Assembly: GCF_047303175.1 (NCBI RefSeq)
Contig: NZ_CP138945.1
Source: Prochlorococcus_E sp000760215
Lineage (GTDB): Bacteria > Cyanobacteriota > Cyanobacteriia > PCC-6307 > Cyanobiaceae
DNA length: 64,000 nt
Strand: one strand, 5' to 3'
Shown here: positions 47,319 through 56,327 of the stretch, piece after piece
How positions within the stretch are numbered: position 1 is the first letter of the stretch
How the letters are laid out: each line of letters begins with the position of its first letter
Translations under genes and position numbers: made by a program
The notes under the pieces: model-generated
The model's database searches: none
What the model was told of the DNA's origin: nothing
What the model saw: the letters and a program-made list of their open reading frames with translations, nothing else

Positions 47319-48715
47319 TAATTAACAACTCGTATTTGTGAAGATATTTGTTGAGGCCATATTTTTTTTTGTATAAGCATCCACTCCACAAGCTCACTGG
47401 TCAAAATCTCCCCTGGAAAAAGCAAAGGGATGCCTGGGGGATAAGGAGAGATTAAGTCAGCAGATATTCGGCCAACACTTTTGCTTAAAGGCACTATTTC
47501 ACTATCGCCTCTGAAGGCTGATAAAGATGACGAACTTAGGGCTTTTACAAAAGGATTAGGAGGTTTCTCAAAAGGAGGGTAAGAATCCATTGGGAGGCCT
47601 GAGCTAATAAGCTTATCCCAATTGTTTTTTATAGACCTTACGATACCTTGATGTCTTGCAAAACCGAGGCAGAAAGTTATTGTGCCAGGTTCTGGAAGCT
47701 CTCCTACAAGGCCTCTATTAATAAACCATGGATCAGCATCAATACCACTAATTCCTTGGGCTGCAGTATGAAGAATAAGCTTTAAAGGATCTTGATTATC
47801 TAGCAGAGGAACTCCTAACTTACGAAGACGGTCATTAATAAATCTTGCTTTTAATATTGCAATCTTAAGTTTCTCTAGAGCATATTCACTTCTGAGTTCA
47901 TTCAAAGCCGCCTCACAAGAAGCAAGAAGCAATGCACTTGGACTACTTGTTTGAAAAAGATGGATACATCTCTGAACAATATAAGGGTCGACCATTGATC
48001 CTTGCCACCAAAGGGCTGCAGTCTGTACTAATCCATTAGCTGATTTATGTAAAGAGTGCACAACAAGGTCTGCTCCAGCTTTTAGAGCAGATTGAGGCAA
48101 ATCGCTATCAAGACAGGAAGAAAAGTAAGCCCCATGAGCTTCATCAACTACAACTGGCAAGTTTTTATTATGAATAAGAGTGATTAAAGGTCTTAGATTT
48201 ACTGAATAACCTTGATAAGTAGGGTTAGTTAGAACAACAGCAGAGATAACAATATTTTCTTTTTCAAGTGCATTCAAAACATCTTGAAACCAATCGACAT
48301 CTGCGGGCTTATAATGACCTCTATCTTCTAAATAGGGCAAGTCGAATAGTACAGGGTTTATATCTCCAAGAATGCATGCATGAATTACACTTCTATGAAT
48401 ATTGCGGGGCATTAATACATTTTCTTTAGGCTTTGCAATAGCAAGTAAAGAAGCTTGTAAAAGTCCTGTAGCACCATTAACCCCAAACCATCCTTTTTTC
48501 GCACCAATAGACGATGCACATTCTTGCTGGATTATTTCAATAGCCCCCTCAGAAAGGCCTAGGCCTCCAATATCTGGTAATTCAGGTAAGTCCCATAGTC
48601 CAGGTTTGTTTTTCAGCAATGCTTTAATTTCCATTGGTAAAGCATTTCCTCTACCATGTGCAGGCAAAAAAAGATTCTTTCCTCTTTTTGTTGTTAACAG
48701 GGCAGTTAGCCTCAT
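47318..48715 (-). CDS. Orn/Lys/Arg decarboxylase family, PLP-dependent
   Basis: This 465-residue fold-type I PLP enzyme of the major decarboxylase family lacks the N-terminal wing domain. It has HGRGNALP, GATGLLQASLLA, PRNIHRSVIHA, VVDEAHGAYF (the PLP-contacting Asp and His), and the PLP lysine Lys224 in HSLHKSANGL. The C-terminus has SPYPPGIPLLFPGE. The substrate may be lysine, arginine or ornithine. It is coupled to cdsA downstream and divergent from the ABC1 kinase across a short gap holding an inverted repeat. Confidence 0.88.
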   Translation of the reverse strand: MRLTALLTTKRGKNLFLPAHGRGNALPMEIKALLKNKPGLWDLPELPDIGGLGLSEGAIEIIQQECASSIGAKKGWFGVNGATGLLQASLLAIAKPKENVLMPRNIHRSVIHACILGDINPVLFDLPYLEDRGHYKPADVDWFQDVLNALEKENIVISAVVLTNPTYQGYSVNLRPLITLIHNKNLPVVVDEAHGAYFSSCLDSDLPQSALKAGADLVVHSLHKSANGLVQTAALWWQGSMVDPYIVQRCIHLFQTSSPSALLLASCEAALNELRSEYALEKLKIAILKARFINDRLRKLGVPLLDNQDPLKLILHTAAQGISGIDADPWFINRGLVGELPEPGTITFCLGFARHQGIVRSIKNNWDKLISSGLPMDSYPPFEKPPNPFVKALSSSSLSAFRGDSEIVPLSKSVGRISADLISPYPPGIPLLFPGEILTSELVEWMLIQKKIWPQQISSQIRVVN

Positions 48716-48724
48716 GAAATCTCC

Positions 48725-48747
48725 GAGTTCTTTCCTACAGGAAACTC
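48725..48747. promoter_or_regulatory. Imperfect inverted repeat in the decarboxylase / ABC1-kinase divergent gap
   Basis: TTTCC (48731-48735) pairs with GGAAA (48740-48744) across TACA. It is flanked by GAG (48725-48727) and CTC (48745-48747) with a three-base bulge. It lies 10 bp upstream of the minus-strand start codon. It could be an operator or a leader hairpin. Confidence 0.3.
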
Positions 48748-48807
48748 ATTACCTTGTGTTTGGCGCCAGTGAAAAACACTCATAAGGATAATAAAGAAGC
48801 TATCACA

Positions 48808-50436
48808 ATGGTTTATAACGCCAAACGAGATTTAATTTGGCTTATTTTAAGGCCATGGATATTGATACCTAGAATAATTCAAATAATTTTTATTATAATT
48901 AAATTTATAATAAGGTTTCTATTAGAAGCCAACAGTGAAGATAAAAATGTTCAAAAGGGGTTAGCTGAATATCTATTAAATACAATCTCAAAGCTTGGTC
49001 CATGTTTTATTAAACTAGGTCAGGCTCTATCAACAAGGCCAGATCTAATTAAGCAAGAATGGTTAGATGAATTAACAAGGCTACAGGACGATTTGCCGCG
49101 CTTTGATCATAAAATAGCTTTAAAAATTTTTGAAACCGAAATTGGCCAGCCAGTAGATAAGATATTTACAGATTTCCCAAATGAGCCAATAGCTTCTGCA
49201 AGTTTAGGGCAGGTATATAAAGCTAAATTAGATAAAGATTATACAGTTGCAGTTAAAATACAAAGGCCAAATTTAACTTATATAATTCGACGAGATCTAG
49301 TTATAATAAGAATAATAGCTGTTATATCAAAACCTTTCTTACCACTAAACTTGGGCTTTGGTATTGGGGAAATTATAGATGAGTTTGGGATAAGTTTGTT
49401 CAAGGAAATTGATTATGAACAAGAAGCTAAAAATGCAGAAAGATTTGCTGCTTTATTTTCAAATAATAAAACAATTGTAGTTCCTAGAGTAGAGAACATA
49501 ATATCATCCAAAAAAGTAATTACAACAAGCTGGATAGAAGGAATAAAAATGAAAAGCAGAGGCGAACTTATACAAAATGGTATAGATCCAACAGCAATAA
49601 TAAGATCAGCTGTTACGAGCGGCATACAACAGCTATTGGAGTTTGGATATTTTCATGCTGACCCTCATCCTGGAAATCTTTTTGCTTTAAAAGGAAAAAC
49701 AATAAATAGGGGGCATATTGGTTATGTTGATTTTGGAATGATGGATTATATTAATGACAAAGATCGAATAACACTAACTGGTGCAATTGTACATTTAATT
49801 AATAATGATTATTTATTATTGGCCAAGGACTTTCAGCGCTTAGGGTTTCTATCAAGTGATCAGAACCTAGATGAAATAGCTGTAGTTCTTAAAGAAGTTC
49901 TTGGTGGAGTCATAAACAAAGATGTTAATTCTCTGAACCTAAAAACAGTAACAGATAAATTCTCTGATTTGATGTTTGATTATCCATTTAGAGTACCATC
50001 AAGATTCGCACTAATAATTAGAGCTGTAGTTAGTCAAGAAGGATTGGCCATAAGGTTAGATCCGGATTTTAAAATAATTAGGTTTGCTTACCCATATATA
50101 GCTAAGCGACTATTAACTGATCAGAGCGAAGAATTGTTAGAAATACTTATGGATATTATTTTCGATAAGCAAAATAAACTAAGAGTTGACAGATTAGAGT
50201 CTCTTTTAGAAGTAATCGAGGAGAGTTCGAATCAACCCATATGGGATTTACTACCTGTTGCAAGAAATGGTGTCAAGCTATTAGTTAGTAGTAAAGGATC
50301 TAATATAAGAAAAAAACTACTTATGTCGTTAATAAAAAATGATGAATTTAATATTGATGAAATGAAGGAGCTATTAAAATTAATATCTAAAAAATTTGAT
50401 CCCATGGCTATCGGAACACAATTCATAAAGAATTAG
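48808..50436 (+). CDS. ABC1 / UbiB-family atypical kinase
   Basis: This 542-residue protein has the family-defining KxGQ motif (FIKLGQALSTRPDL), the Ala-rich nucleotide loop ASASLGQVYKA, VAVKIQRPN with the conserved Lys, and the catalytic-loop HADPHPGN with the Mg-binding VDFGMM. An N-terminal hydrophobic stretch, FIIIKFIIRFLLE, sits near residue 30. UbiB/ABC1 proteins support quinone or prenyl-lipid metabolism in bacteria and plastids. The frame opens at TTG 48754 with a GTG at 48769. I prefer ATG 48808, but the longer starts are possible. Confidence 0.9.
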   Translation: MVYNAKRDLIWLILRPWILIPRIIQIIFIIIKFIIRFLLEANSEDKNVQKGLAEYLLNTISKLGPCFIKLGQALSTRPDLIKQEWLDELTRLQDDLPRFDHKIALKIFETEIGQPVDKIFTDFPNEPIASASLGQVYKAKLDKDYTVAVKIQRPNLTYIIRRDLVIIRIIAVISKPFLPLNLGFGIGEIIDEFGISLFKEIDYEQEAKNAERFAALFSNNKTIVVPRVENIISSKKVITTSWIEGIKMKSRGELIQNGIDPTAIIRSAVTSGIQQLLEFGYFHADPHPGNLFALKGKTINRGHIGYVDFGMMDYINDKDRITLTGAIVHLINNDYLLLAKDFQRLGFLSSDQNLDEIAVVLKEVLGGVINKDVNSLNLKTVTDKFSDLMFDYPFRVPSRFALIIRAVVSQEGLAIRLDPDFKIIRFAYPYIAKRLLTDQSEELLEILMDIIFDKQNKLRVDRLESLLEVIEESSNQPIWDLLPVARNGVKLLVSSKGSNIRKKLLMSLIKNDEFNIDEMKELLKLISKKFDPMAIGTQFIKN

Positions 50437-50529
50437 CATTTATATGTATTACAAATATTAATTTTTAAGTATAGTTGATGAAAGGTTTAGAGATACAAAT
50501 AGTTTACATACGTTTCAATCAAATCTATT

Positions 50530-51240
50530 ATGCAAGAGAGACTTCAAAAAATAATTAGCAGAGCAGGGATTTGTTCAAGGCGTAAAGCTGAGCAATTATT
50601 GTTAGAAAAAAGAATTTATGTAAATGGTTCTATAGCAGCTATAGGTGAGAAAGCAGATATTACTAAGGATAAGGTTTCTATTGATAACTATATACTTACA
50701 AACAATATAGAATGTAGAGTCATCCTTCTAAATAAACCATCTGGTGTTATTTGCAGCTGTAGAGATACACATTCGAGGGAAACGGTAATAGATCTTCTAC
50801 CTAACAAATACAAAAAAGGAATGTATCCAGTTGGCAGACTCGATAAAAATAGTAGAGGCGCTATATTAATTACTAACAATGGTCTTTTAACTTATCAATT
50901 AACTCACCCTAGTTATGATCACAAGAAAGTATATGAGGTATTAATTTCTGGCCAACCCACCAATGGAACATTAAGCTTATGGCGTAAAGGTATTAAAATT
51001 GATGGGAAGTTAACAAAAACTGCATTAATAGAGATTCTTGCTAAAAAGGGGAGCAACACATTACTAAAAGTAGTATTAACTGAAGGGCGCAAAAGACAAA
51101 TCAGAAAAACAGCTGCCAAATTTGGCCATAGTGTCATTGATCTAAACAGAGTTGAGATCGCTAGTATAAAATTAAATGGTCTTAGAGAAGGGCAATGGAG
51201 AGAGTTAAACCAAGAAGAATGGCATTTATTGCTAAAATAA
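50530..51240 (+). CDS. Pseudouridine synthase (RsuA/RluB family)
   Basis: This 236-residue protein has an N-terminal S4 RNA-binding domain (LQKIISRAGICSRRKAEQLL). The catalytic domain has the active Asp in PVGRLDKNSRGAILIT (near residue 103), plus YEVLISG and EGRKRQIRKT. RluB, RluE and RsuA are the alternatives; the target rRNA uridine is not readable. It overlaps no neighbour once the HTH gene start is placed at 51255. Confidence 0.92.
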   Translation: MQERLQKIISRAGICSRRKAEQLLLEKRIYVNGSIAAIGEKADITKDKVSIDNYILTNNIECRVILLNKPSGVICSCRDTHSRETVIDLLPNKYKKGMYPVGRLDKNSRGAILITNNGLLTYQLTHPSYDHKKVYEVLISGQPTNGTLSLWRKGIKIDGKLTKTALIEILAKKGSNTLLKVVLTEGRKRQIRKTAAKFGHSVIDLNRVEIASIKLNGLREGQWRELNQEEWHLLLK

Positions 51241-51254
51241 TTACGTTAAGGAAT

Positions 51255-51779
51255 ATGCTATTAAAAAAAATTCTATCTAAAGATAATTCAAAGGTACATG
51301 AAAACAATATAAGAGAAACACATAAAACTTCACTAATAAATGCTGGGTTAATACTAAAAGAAAAAAGAGAAAGCTATGGATTTTCAAGAGCTGAGCTTTC
51401 ATATAAAACGAGAATATCTGTAACAGTCATAGAAGCCATAGAAAATGGATGGTCAAACAACTTACCTGAACCAGCATATTTAATACCCATGTTAAAAATC
51501 ATTGAAAATGAATTAAAGCTTGAAAAGAATATTCTAAAGGTTATATCATCTCGAAGTTCTGAACCTTTAAGTCCAAATATCAATACGGCACCTAATGCTA
51601 TATATAATGATTTTTTACAGAAATTATCCTACAAGGTTCTTTATATTATATGTATATTAACAAGTATTCTTTTATTAAATAGATATCAAATCATCCTTTC
51701 ACAGAAAAATTCCAATACAATAAGTCCAATACTCACAAATAACTCTAATCAGTTTAAACAATTAGAATCAAAAGATTAA
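51255..51779 (+). CDS. RodZ-like helix-turn-helix membrane protein
   Basis: This 174-residue protein has an N-terminal xre-type HTH_25 domain (INAGLILKEKRESYGFSRAEL, described here as residues about 28-48, then SYKTRISVTVIEAIENG) and one transmembrane segment (about 131-147, VLYIICILTSILLL). A short polar tail follows. This arrangement matches RodZ and similar cell-shape proteins, but the periplasmic part is very short. I chose ATG 51255 rather than an earlier in-frame ATG that overlaps the pseudouridine synthase gene. Confidence 0.75.
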   Translation: MLLKKILSKDNSKVHENNIRETHKTSLINAGLILKEKRESYGFSRAELSYKTRISVTVIEAIENGWSNNLPEPAYLIPMLKIIENELKLEKNILKVISSRSSEPLSPNINTAPNAIYNDFLQKLSYKVLYIICILTSILLLNRYQIILSQKNSNTISPILTNNSNQFKQLESKD

Positions 51780-51848
51780 ACTAAAGACATGGTAAATAGA
51801 TGAAATCCGTTTAAATAAGACAATGAGCTAAATTACTTAAACTAGCTG

Positions 51849-53393
51849 TTACATATTGCCGAGAATATCATGTGCATTATAAAAAGATCGTTTACATGAT
51901 TCTGATAAGATTCCATATTTATTTATTGCAAAGGACAAGTTTTCATCGATTTCACTAAGCTTCCATTCCCAGTTTCCATCTATGGTCCCCGGCTTATTAA
52001 ACCTAGCATTATCATCTAATGAAAGTAAATCCTGAACTGGTGAAATAAATAAAACGGAATCAGTTTTCATACCTATTTCTATTAATGCCCAGGAAGGAGA
52101 ACTGAACAAACCCTTGTATCTATTACTAACCATATCTTTAACATCATCATTTATATAGTTCCACCAACCATTAGTTGTGGAATTATCATGGGTGCCTGTA
52201 TAAACAATCCATTTATAACCTTTAATATTTTCAGGTAAATAAGGGTTATTTTCATTACCATCAAAAGCAAATTGAAGAATCTTCATGCCAGGGAAACCAA
52301 AATAGTTCCTTAGACTATCTACACTTTCAGTAATAACTCCTAAGTCTTCTGCAATTAAAGGGAGACTGCCACCATAATCATTCTTTAAATAGGCTAATAA
52401 TTCCAAACCTGGAGATGGCAACCAACATCCATTCTGAGCAGTTTCTTCATGTCCAGGAACTGACCAAAAAGAATCAAGGGCTCGGAAATGGTCTAATCGC
52501 AAAAGATCTAATTGTGACCATGATCTTTTAAATCTTCTTCTCCACCATTTAAAATCTTCGTTCCTATGCTTTTCCCATCTGTAAACTGGAGTACCCCAAA
52601 GTTGACCAGTATCGGAAAAATAATCTGGCGGAACACCACTTTGACTATAAAGATTTCCTCCAGTAAAAACAGAGAAAAGTTCTCGATTAGCCCATACATC
52701 TGCACTATCTCTTGAAACATAGAAAGGCATATCTCCAAATAAAAGGACTCCATTTTCCTTTGCTATTTCCTTTAACAAATCCAACTGAAGACTCAAATGC
52801 CATTGAAGTAAACAATGCTCAAGCAAATTATCTTTATAATTTTTCTTCCAATCATTTAGCTTACTAATATCATGAGAAGAATATTTCTCAGGCCATTTCC
52901 ACCAAGGCAATCCTTTATATTGACGTCGCAATTCCATAAAACAAGCGTGATCATCTAGCCAAATCTGGGAAGAACTCCAACAATCAAATTCAACATGTCT
53001 ACTATGATCTTGGTTATTCCAATTCATTCTTAAAGCCTTACCTAAGTAATAACTTCTTTGATCAGCTATCTTAAAATCAACTTTTTCAATATTTTTATCA
53101 AAAAACCCATTAGGAAGTTCATTAACAGTTTCTTTAGTGATAAAACCTTCTTTAGCAAGATCATGTGCATCTAAGAACCATGGATTCAAAGCAAAACTTG
53201 ATGGTGAACTATAAGGGGAACCCGTTGAATCTGTAGGTGCTAATGGTAGGAATTGCCATACACTTACATTATTACTAGAAAGTAATTTAATCCATTTACG
53301 AGAAGCCTCACCAAAAGTGCCACAGACATCATCGGTAGGTAGTGAAGTTATATGAAGCAGCAATCCCGTAAAACGAGGCTTAGGATTCTCAAT
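51849..53393 (-). CDS. malQ: 4-alpha-glucanotransferase (amylomaltase), start unclear
   Basis: MalQ transfers maltosyl units between linear glucans during glycogen breakdown. The GH77 protein has LLLHITSLP at the N-terminus, WGTPVYRWE, RLDHFRALDSFWSVP with the nucleophile Asp, LIAEDLGVI with the acid Glu, and VYTGTHDNSTTNGWW. The first standard start is TTG 53363. However, the conserved N-terminal block continues upstream as PRFTG, and the frame is open for about 20 more codons with no ATG, GTG or TTG. I extend to a candidate ATT at 53393 as an inference; 53363 is the conservative alternative (504 residues). Confidence 0.85.
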   Translation of the reverse strand: MENPKPRFTGLLLHITSLPTDDVCGTFGEASRKWIKLLSSNNVSVWQFLPLAPTDSTGSPYSSPSSFALNPWFLDAHDLAKEGFITKETVNELPNGFFDKNIEKVDFKIADQRSYYLGKALRMNWNNQDHSRHVEFDCWSSSQIWLDDHACFMELRRQYKGLPWWKWPEKYSSHDISKLNDWKKNYKDNLLEHCLLQWHLSLQLDLLKEIAKENGVLLFGDMPFYVSRDSADVWANRELFSVFTGGNLYSQSGVPPDYFSDTGQLWGTPVYRWEKHRNEDFKWWRRRFKRSWSQLDLLRLDHFRALDSFWSVPGHEETAQNGCWLPSPGLELLAYLKNDYGGSLPLIAEDLGVITESVDSLRNYFGFPGMKILQFAFDGNENNPYLPENIKGYKWIVYTGTHDNSTTNGWWNYINDDVKDMVSNRYKGLFSSPSWALIEIGMKTDSVLFISPVQDLLSLDDNARFNKPGTIDGNWEWKLSEIDENLSFAINKYGILSESCKRSFYNAHDILGNM

Positions 53394-53498
53394 AATGCTA
53401 AATTTTCCAATTAAAACAAAATTAGCAAAAATTATTTACTTTTCGATTTAATCTCAGAGTTTCAACAATAATAGAGATGTGATAAATACTTTTCTCCA

Positions 53499-53657
53499 AT
53501 GAAAGTAAGATATCCAGGGATATTTATACATTGTATAGGTATGATTTTTGCTGGCTTTTGGTTCTTCAGAACTACAATTAATAACCAGTGGGATACAGCA
53601 ATATCTAACGAATTAAAATACCATCAAGAACAAGACATCCACCAAAGTTCAGATTAA
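53499..53657 (+). CDS. 52-residue membrane miniprotein, unknown
   Basis: An ATG at 53499 opens a 52-codon frame ending TAA at 53657. It starts MKVRYPGIFIHCIG, has one hydrophobic segment (about residues 7-24, ending in GFWFF), and ends in a polar tail HQEQDIHQSSD. The basic start, single membrane helix and soluble tail form a coherent small membrane protein. I know no family for it. The surrounding 53364-53735 gap holds no other gene I can support. Confidence 0.45.
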   Translation: MKVRYPGIFIHCIGMIFAGFWFFRTTINNQWDTAISNELKYHQEQDIHQSSD

Positions 53658-53735
53658 TCCTATTTGGATACCATGTATATTATCTGATTGAATAAGGTAA
53701 TATACAAGATATTTTGATCAAGAGACAATAAAGAA

Positions 53736-54272
53736 TTATAATTTTAAAGAAGAAATCTTATATTTCAATTTACAAGTAATGTCTTCTAAAAAGAGAACAT
53801 CTTCAAGATCTAATTTGTCAATATCTAAATTGTTAATAAGCAATCGATCCGGAAGATAACCACACCAGGGAAGGCAATCGAGCTTTCTTTGTCTAGCATC
53901 CCAATTTCCTCCTAATTGGATAATCCCAATCAACTGAACAGAGAGCATTTTACATAGACTTACGTAAGCAGAAGCAAGCCCAGGAATTGAACCTGTCGAA
54001 AGAGGGGTCACCATCAAGATAACTGGAATCTTCCATCCAGCCAATGCTTCCAACCAACTAATCCCTGATTCATGGAGCATTGCAGCATCTCCAATAAGGT
54101 GGTTAAGTTGTTCTTTTTGTTCTAAATCTTTAAGGACATCATTTGGGTTGCTTATACAAGGAATCTCCAAAACACTCTTTCCAAAAAATCTAGATACAAC
54201 AAGAGATCCCGCTTGAGCAACCAAGGGTGACCTTTCACTAATATCAACAATGAATGGCATATCAAAAATCAT
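53736..54272 (-). CDS. Conserved hypothetical, degenerate P-loop-like protein
   Basis: This 178-residue soluble protein is not recognised. The segment IPVILMVTPLSTGSIPGLAS followed by LCKMLSVQLIGIIQLGG resembles the latter half of dethiobiotin-synthetase/cobyrinate-synthase-like P-loop proteins (strand, then a V/I-rich strand before a Gly). There is no Walker A Lys-Thr. A start at codon 5 (54260) is an alternative. It is divergent from prs across 86 bp. Confidence 0.65.
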   Translation of the reverse strand: MIFDMPFIVDISERSPLVAQAGSLVVSRFFGKSVLEIPCISNPNDVLKDLEQKEQLNHLIGDAAMLHESGISWLEALAGWKIPVILMVTPLSTGSIPGLASAYVSLCKMLSVQLIGIIQLGGNWDARQRKLDCLPWCGYLPDRLLINNLDIDKLDLEDVLFLEDITCKLKYKISSLKL

Positions 54273-54358
54273 CGATAGGCTACAAGAATCAAAAAAGATT
54301 TGGATTCATGAGCTTGGAGCATTACGATCAATCATAAGGGTTAATCATTGCGGCAAAA

Positions 54359-55351
54359 GTGACTAGTTTTATAACCGCATCAGCTGACTTGAGCTTAAAC
54401 GCCAACAATACTCAGCGACTAAAATTAATTAGTGGCACATCAAACACTAGTCTTGCAAATGAGATTGCAACATATTTAGACCTTGAGAATGTTCCCCTAG
54501 TTTGCAAGAGATTTGCTGATGGAGAACTATATATACAAATCCAGCAATCGATAAGAGGTTGTGATGTATTTCTAATTCAACCAACTTGCGCACCAGTCAA
54601 TGACAGCCTAATGGAATTGATGATATTAGTTGATGCTTGTAAACGTGCTTCTGCAAGACAAATTACTGCAGTCATTCCATACTTCGGCTATGCAAGAGCA
54701 GACAGAAAGACTGCCGGTAGAGAATCTATTACAGCAAAGCTAACAGCGAATCTTTTGGTTTCCTCTGGTGTAGATAGAGTTTTAGCTATGGATCTTCATT
54801 CTGCTCAGATACAAGGATATTTTGATATCCCTTGTGATCATATATATGGTTCGCCAGTCTTAATTGATTATCTATTAACAAAAAAACTTGATGAGATTGT
54901 TGTAGTTTCTCCTGATGTTGGAGGTGTTGCTCGTGCTAGAGCCTTTGCAAAGCAAATGAAAGATGCACCTCTTGCAATTATTGATAAAAGACGAGCTGCC
55001 CACAATGTCGCACAAAGCCTTACTGTTATTGGAGATGTAGCTAACAAAACTGCAATTTTAATAGATGACATGATCGATACTGGTGGCACAATCTGTGCAG
55101 GTGCAGAACTTTTAAGAAAAGAAGGTGCTAAAAGGGTTATTGCTTGTGCATCTCATGCTGTTTTCTCACCACCTGCTTATGACAGATTATCTATAGAAGG
55201 ACTTTTTGAAGAAGTTGTAGTTACTAATAGTATTCCTGTCCCAGAAGAGAAATACTTCAATCAATTAAAAGTACTTTCTGTTGCCAATATGCTAGGTGAA
55301 GCAATCTGGAGGATTCATGAAGAGAGCTCTATTAGTTCTATGTTTAGATAA
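54359..55351 (+). CDS. prs: Ribose-phosphate pyrophosphokinase
   Basis: Prs makes PRPP from ribose-5-phosphate and ATP for nucleotide, His and Trp synthesis. The 330-residue protein has FADGELYIQIQQSIRG, the ATP loop RADRKTAGRESITAK, VVSPDVGGVARARAFA and the PRPP loop DDMIDTGGTI near residue 236. The start is GTG at 54359 with a short non-conserved N-terminal lead of about 20 residues. The length is near normal. Confidence 0.97.
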   Translation: MTSFITASADLSLNANNTQRLKLISGTSNTSLANEIATYLDLENVPLVCKRFADGELYIQIQQSIRGCDVFLIQPTCAPVNDSLMELMILVDACKRASARQITAVIPYFGYARADRKTAGRESITAKLTANLLVSSGVDRVLAMDLHSAQIQGYFDIPCDHIYGSPVLIDYLLTKKLDEIVVVSPDVGGVARARAFAKQMKDAPLAIIDKRRAAHNVAQSLTVIGDVANKTAILIDDMIDTGGTICAGAELLRKEGAKRVIACASHAVFSPPAYDRLSIEGLFEEVVVTNSIPVPEEKYFNQLKVLSVANMLGEAIWRIHEESSISSMFR

Positions 55352-55365
55352 TTAATAAAAGGTTT

Positions 55366-55791
55366 TTATTTCTTTTTATTATTCTTCTTTAATTCCTTCA
55401 AGAATTTCTTAACTTCTTTTTTAGTTTCTTTTGGGACCTTGTCAGGACAAAATTCAACTGTTGCTGGCAGCAAAGCATTATTTGCTCCATATATCAATTC
55501 TTTTCTAGAAAACTTTTTATCACCAATCTCTTTTATCCGAGCCCCATGTCTTCCTTCTAGTAAATTTACATAGGTAATTGCAGCAATTGCTGCTGCTTTC
55601 GAAAACTCTATATCAGCTTCACGTGCAACACATATATAAGTTGCTCCTATAGCTCTATACAAAAAAAGATCTTCTTCAGTTGCTCCTGGCTTTTTAGGAT
55701 CTTCTTTTGCAATGGCAAAGCCTCCTATAAAAAAAGGCAAGAGAAGCAAGCTAAAAGCGACTTTCCTGAATAAAGCTAGAGATTCTCTCAA
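55366..55791 (-). CDS. Secreted Lys-rich protein, unknown
   Basis: This 141-residue protein has a signal peptide (about residues 1-28, ending FAIA). The mature part is helical, with two cysteines (YICVAREAD and EFCPDKVP), and the C-terminal tail is almost entirely Lys, Asn and Glu. The block ATYICVAREADIEFSKAAA and the later LLEGRHG look conserved rather than random. It converges on prs with a 14-bp gap. I do not assign a function. Confidence 0.65.
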   Translation of the reverse strand: MRESLALFRKVAFSLLLLPFFIGGFAIAKEDPKKPGATEEDLFLYRAIGATYICVAREADIEFSKAAAIAAITYVNLLEGRHGARIKEIGDKKFSRKELIYGANNALLPATVEFCPDKVPKETKKEVKKFLKELKKNNKKK

Positions 55792-56327
55792 AGGACCAAA
55801 CTAAATAGCATTAAAATAAGCATAGACTAAAATATGCTTTTTTGACATAATAATTGATTTTCCTGTTAGTTCTAAGTTACATGTTCTTTAACTGTAAATC
55901 TATTTAATTAATTTATTTTGTTCAATCAATCTGAATTCAATTATATATTTTTTCATTAGAATAAAGAGTTTAAACAAAATATTATCTTCTAAATAATTCT
56001 ATTAAAGCTTTAATTTAAATCCTCTATATATCTATCTCGTTGGGAATTTCAGCTATTAGAAATAAAAATACAATAAAGATATCTTAGTTCTAATAAATAC
56101 ACTTTCTTATAAGGTAAAAGAGTTGGGCAATTAAATACTCAATTTTATTTAGAAGGATAAACAAGATCAAAGTGTCAGTTTTTTATTATTGGGAGTCTTT
56201 TTATACCTTGACTAGCAATGATTACTACCAATGAAATTCCATCAAAGCGTATTTATTAATTAATAACATTCCTCTAATGGGCCTCTTGGTCGCTTAAGGT
56301 ATATAAAAGATCAATGAAGTTCAAGCT
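55792..56327. other. 536-bp AT-rich gap upstream of sasA
   Basis: This is the longest gap in the window, with no open frame beyond about 20 codons. It contains a hairpin AAGCATA / TATGCTT followed by six T (55818-55843, plus strand), which looks like an orphan terminator. TTGACT at 56208 could be a -35 element, but no good -10 follows. A small RNA or the sasA regulatory region is possible. I can support nothing more specific. Confidence 0.5.
55818..55843 (+). terminator. Orphan plus-strand terminator-like hairpin
   Basis: The 7-bp stem AAGCATA (55818-55824) / TATGCTT (55833-55839) has an 8-nt loop and a T-run to 55843. The nearest plus-strand gene upstream is prs, which ends 466 bp earlier across an opposite-strand gene. 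The hairpin could end prs read-through or an antisense or small RNA. Confidence 0.4.

Noticed and set aside
50220..50240. TTCGAATC-like T-arm sequence suggesting another tRNA
   Set aside because: It lies inside the ABC1 kinase coding sequence and has no acceptor or anticodon stem around it.
55352..55365. Bidirectional terminator between prs and the Lys-rich protein
   Set aside because: The AT repeats there give only a stem with almost no loop, and part of it is inside the coding tail.
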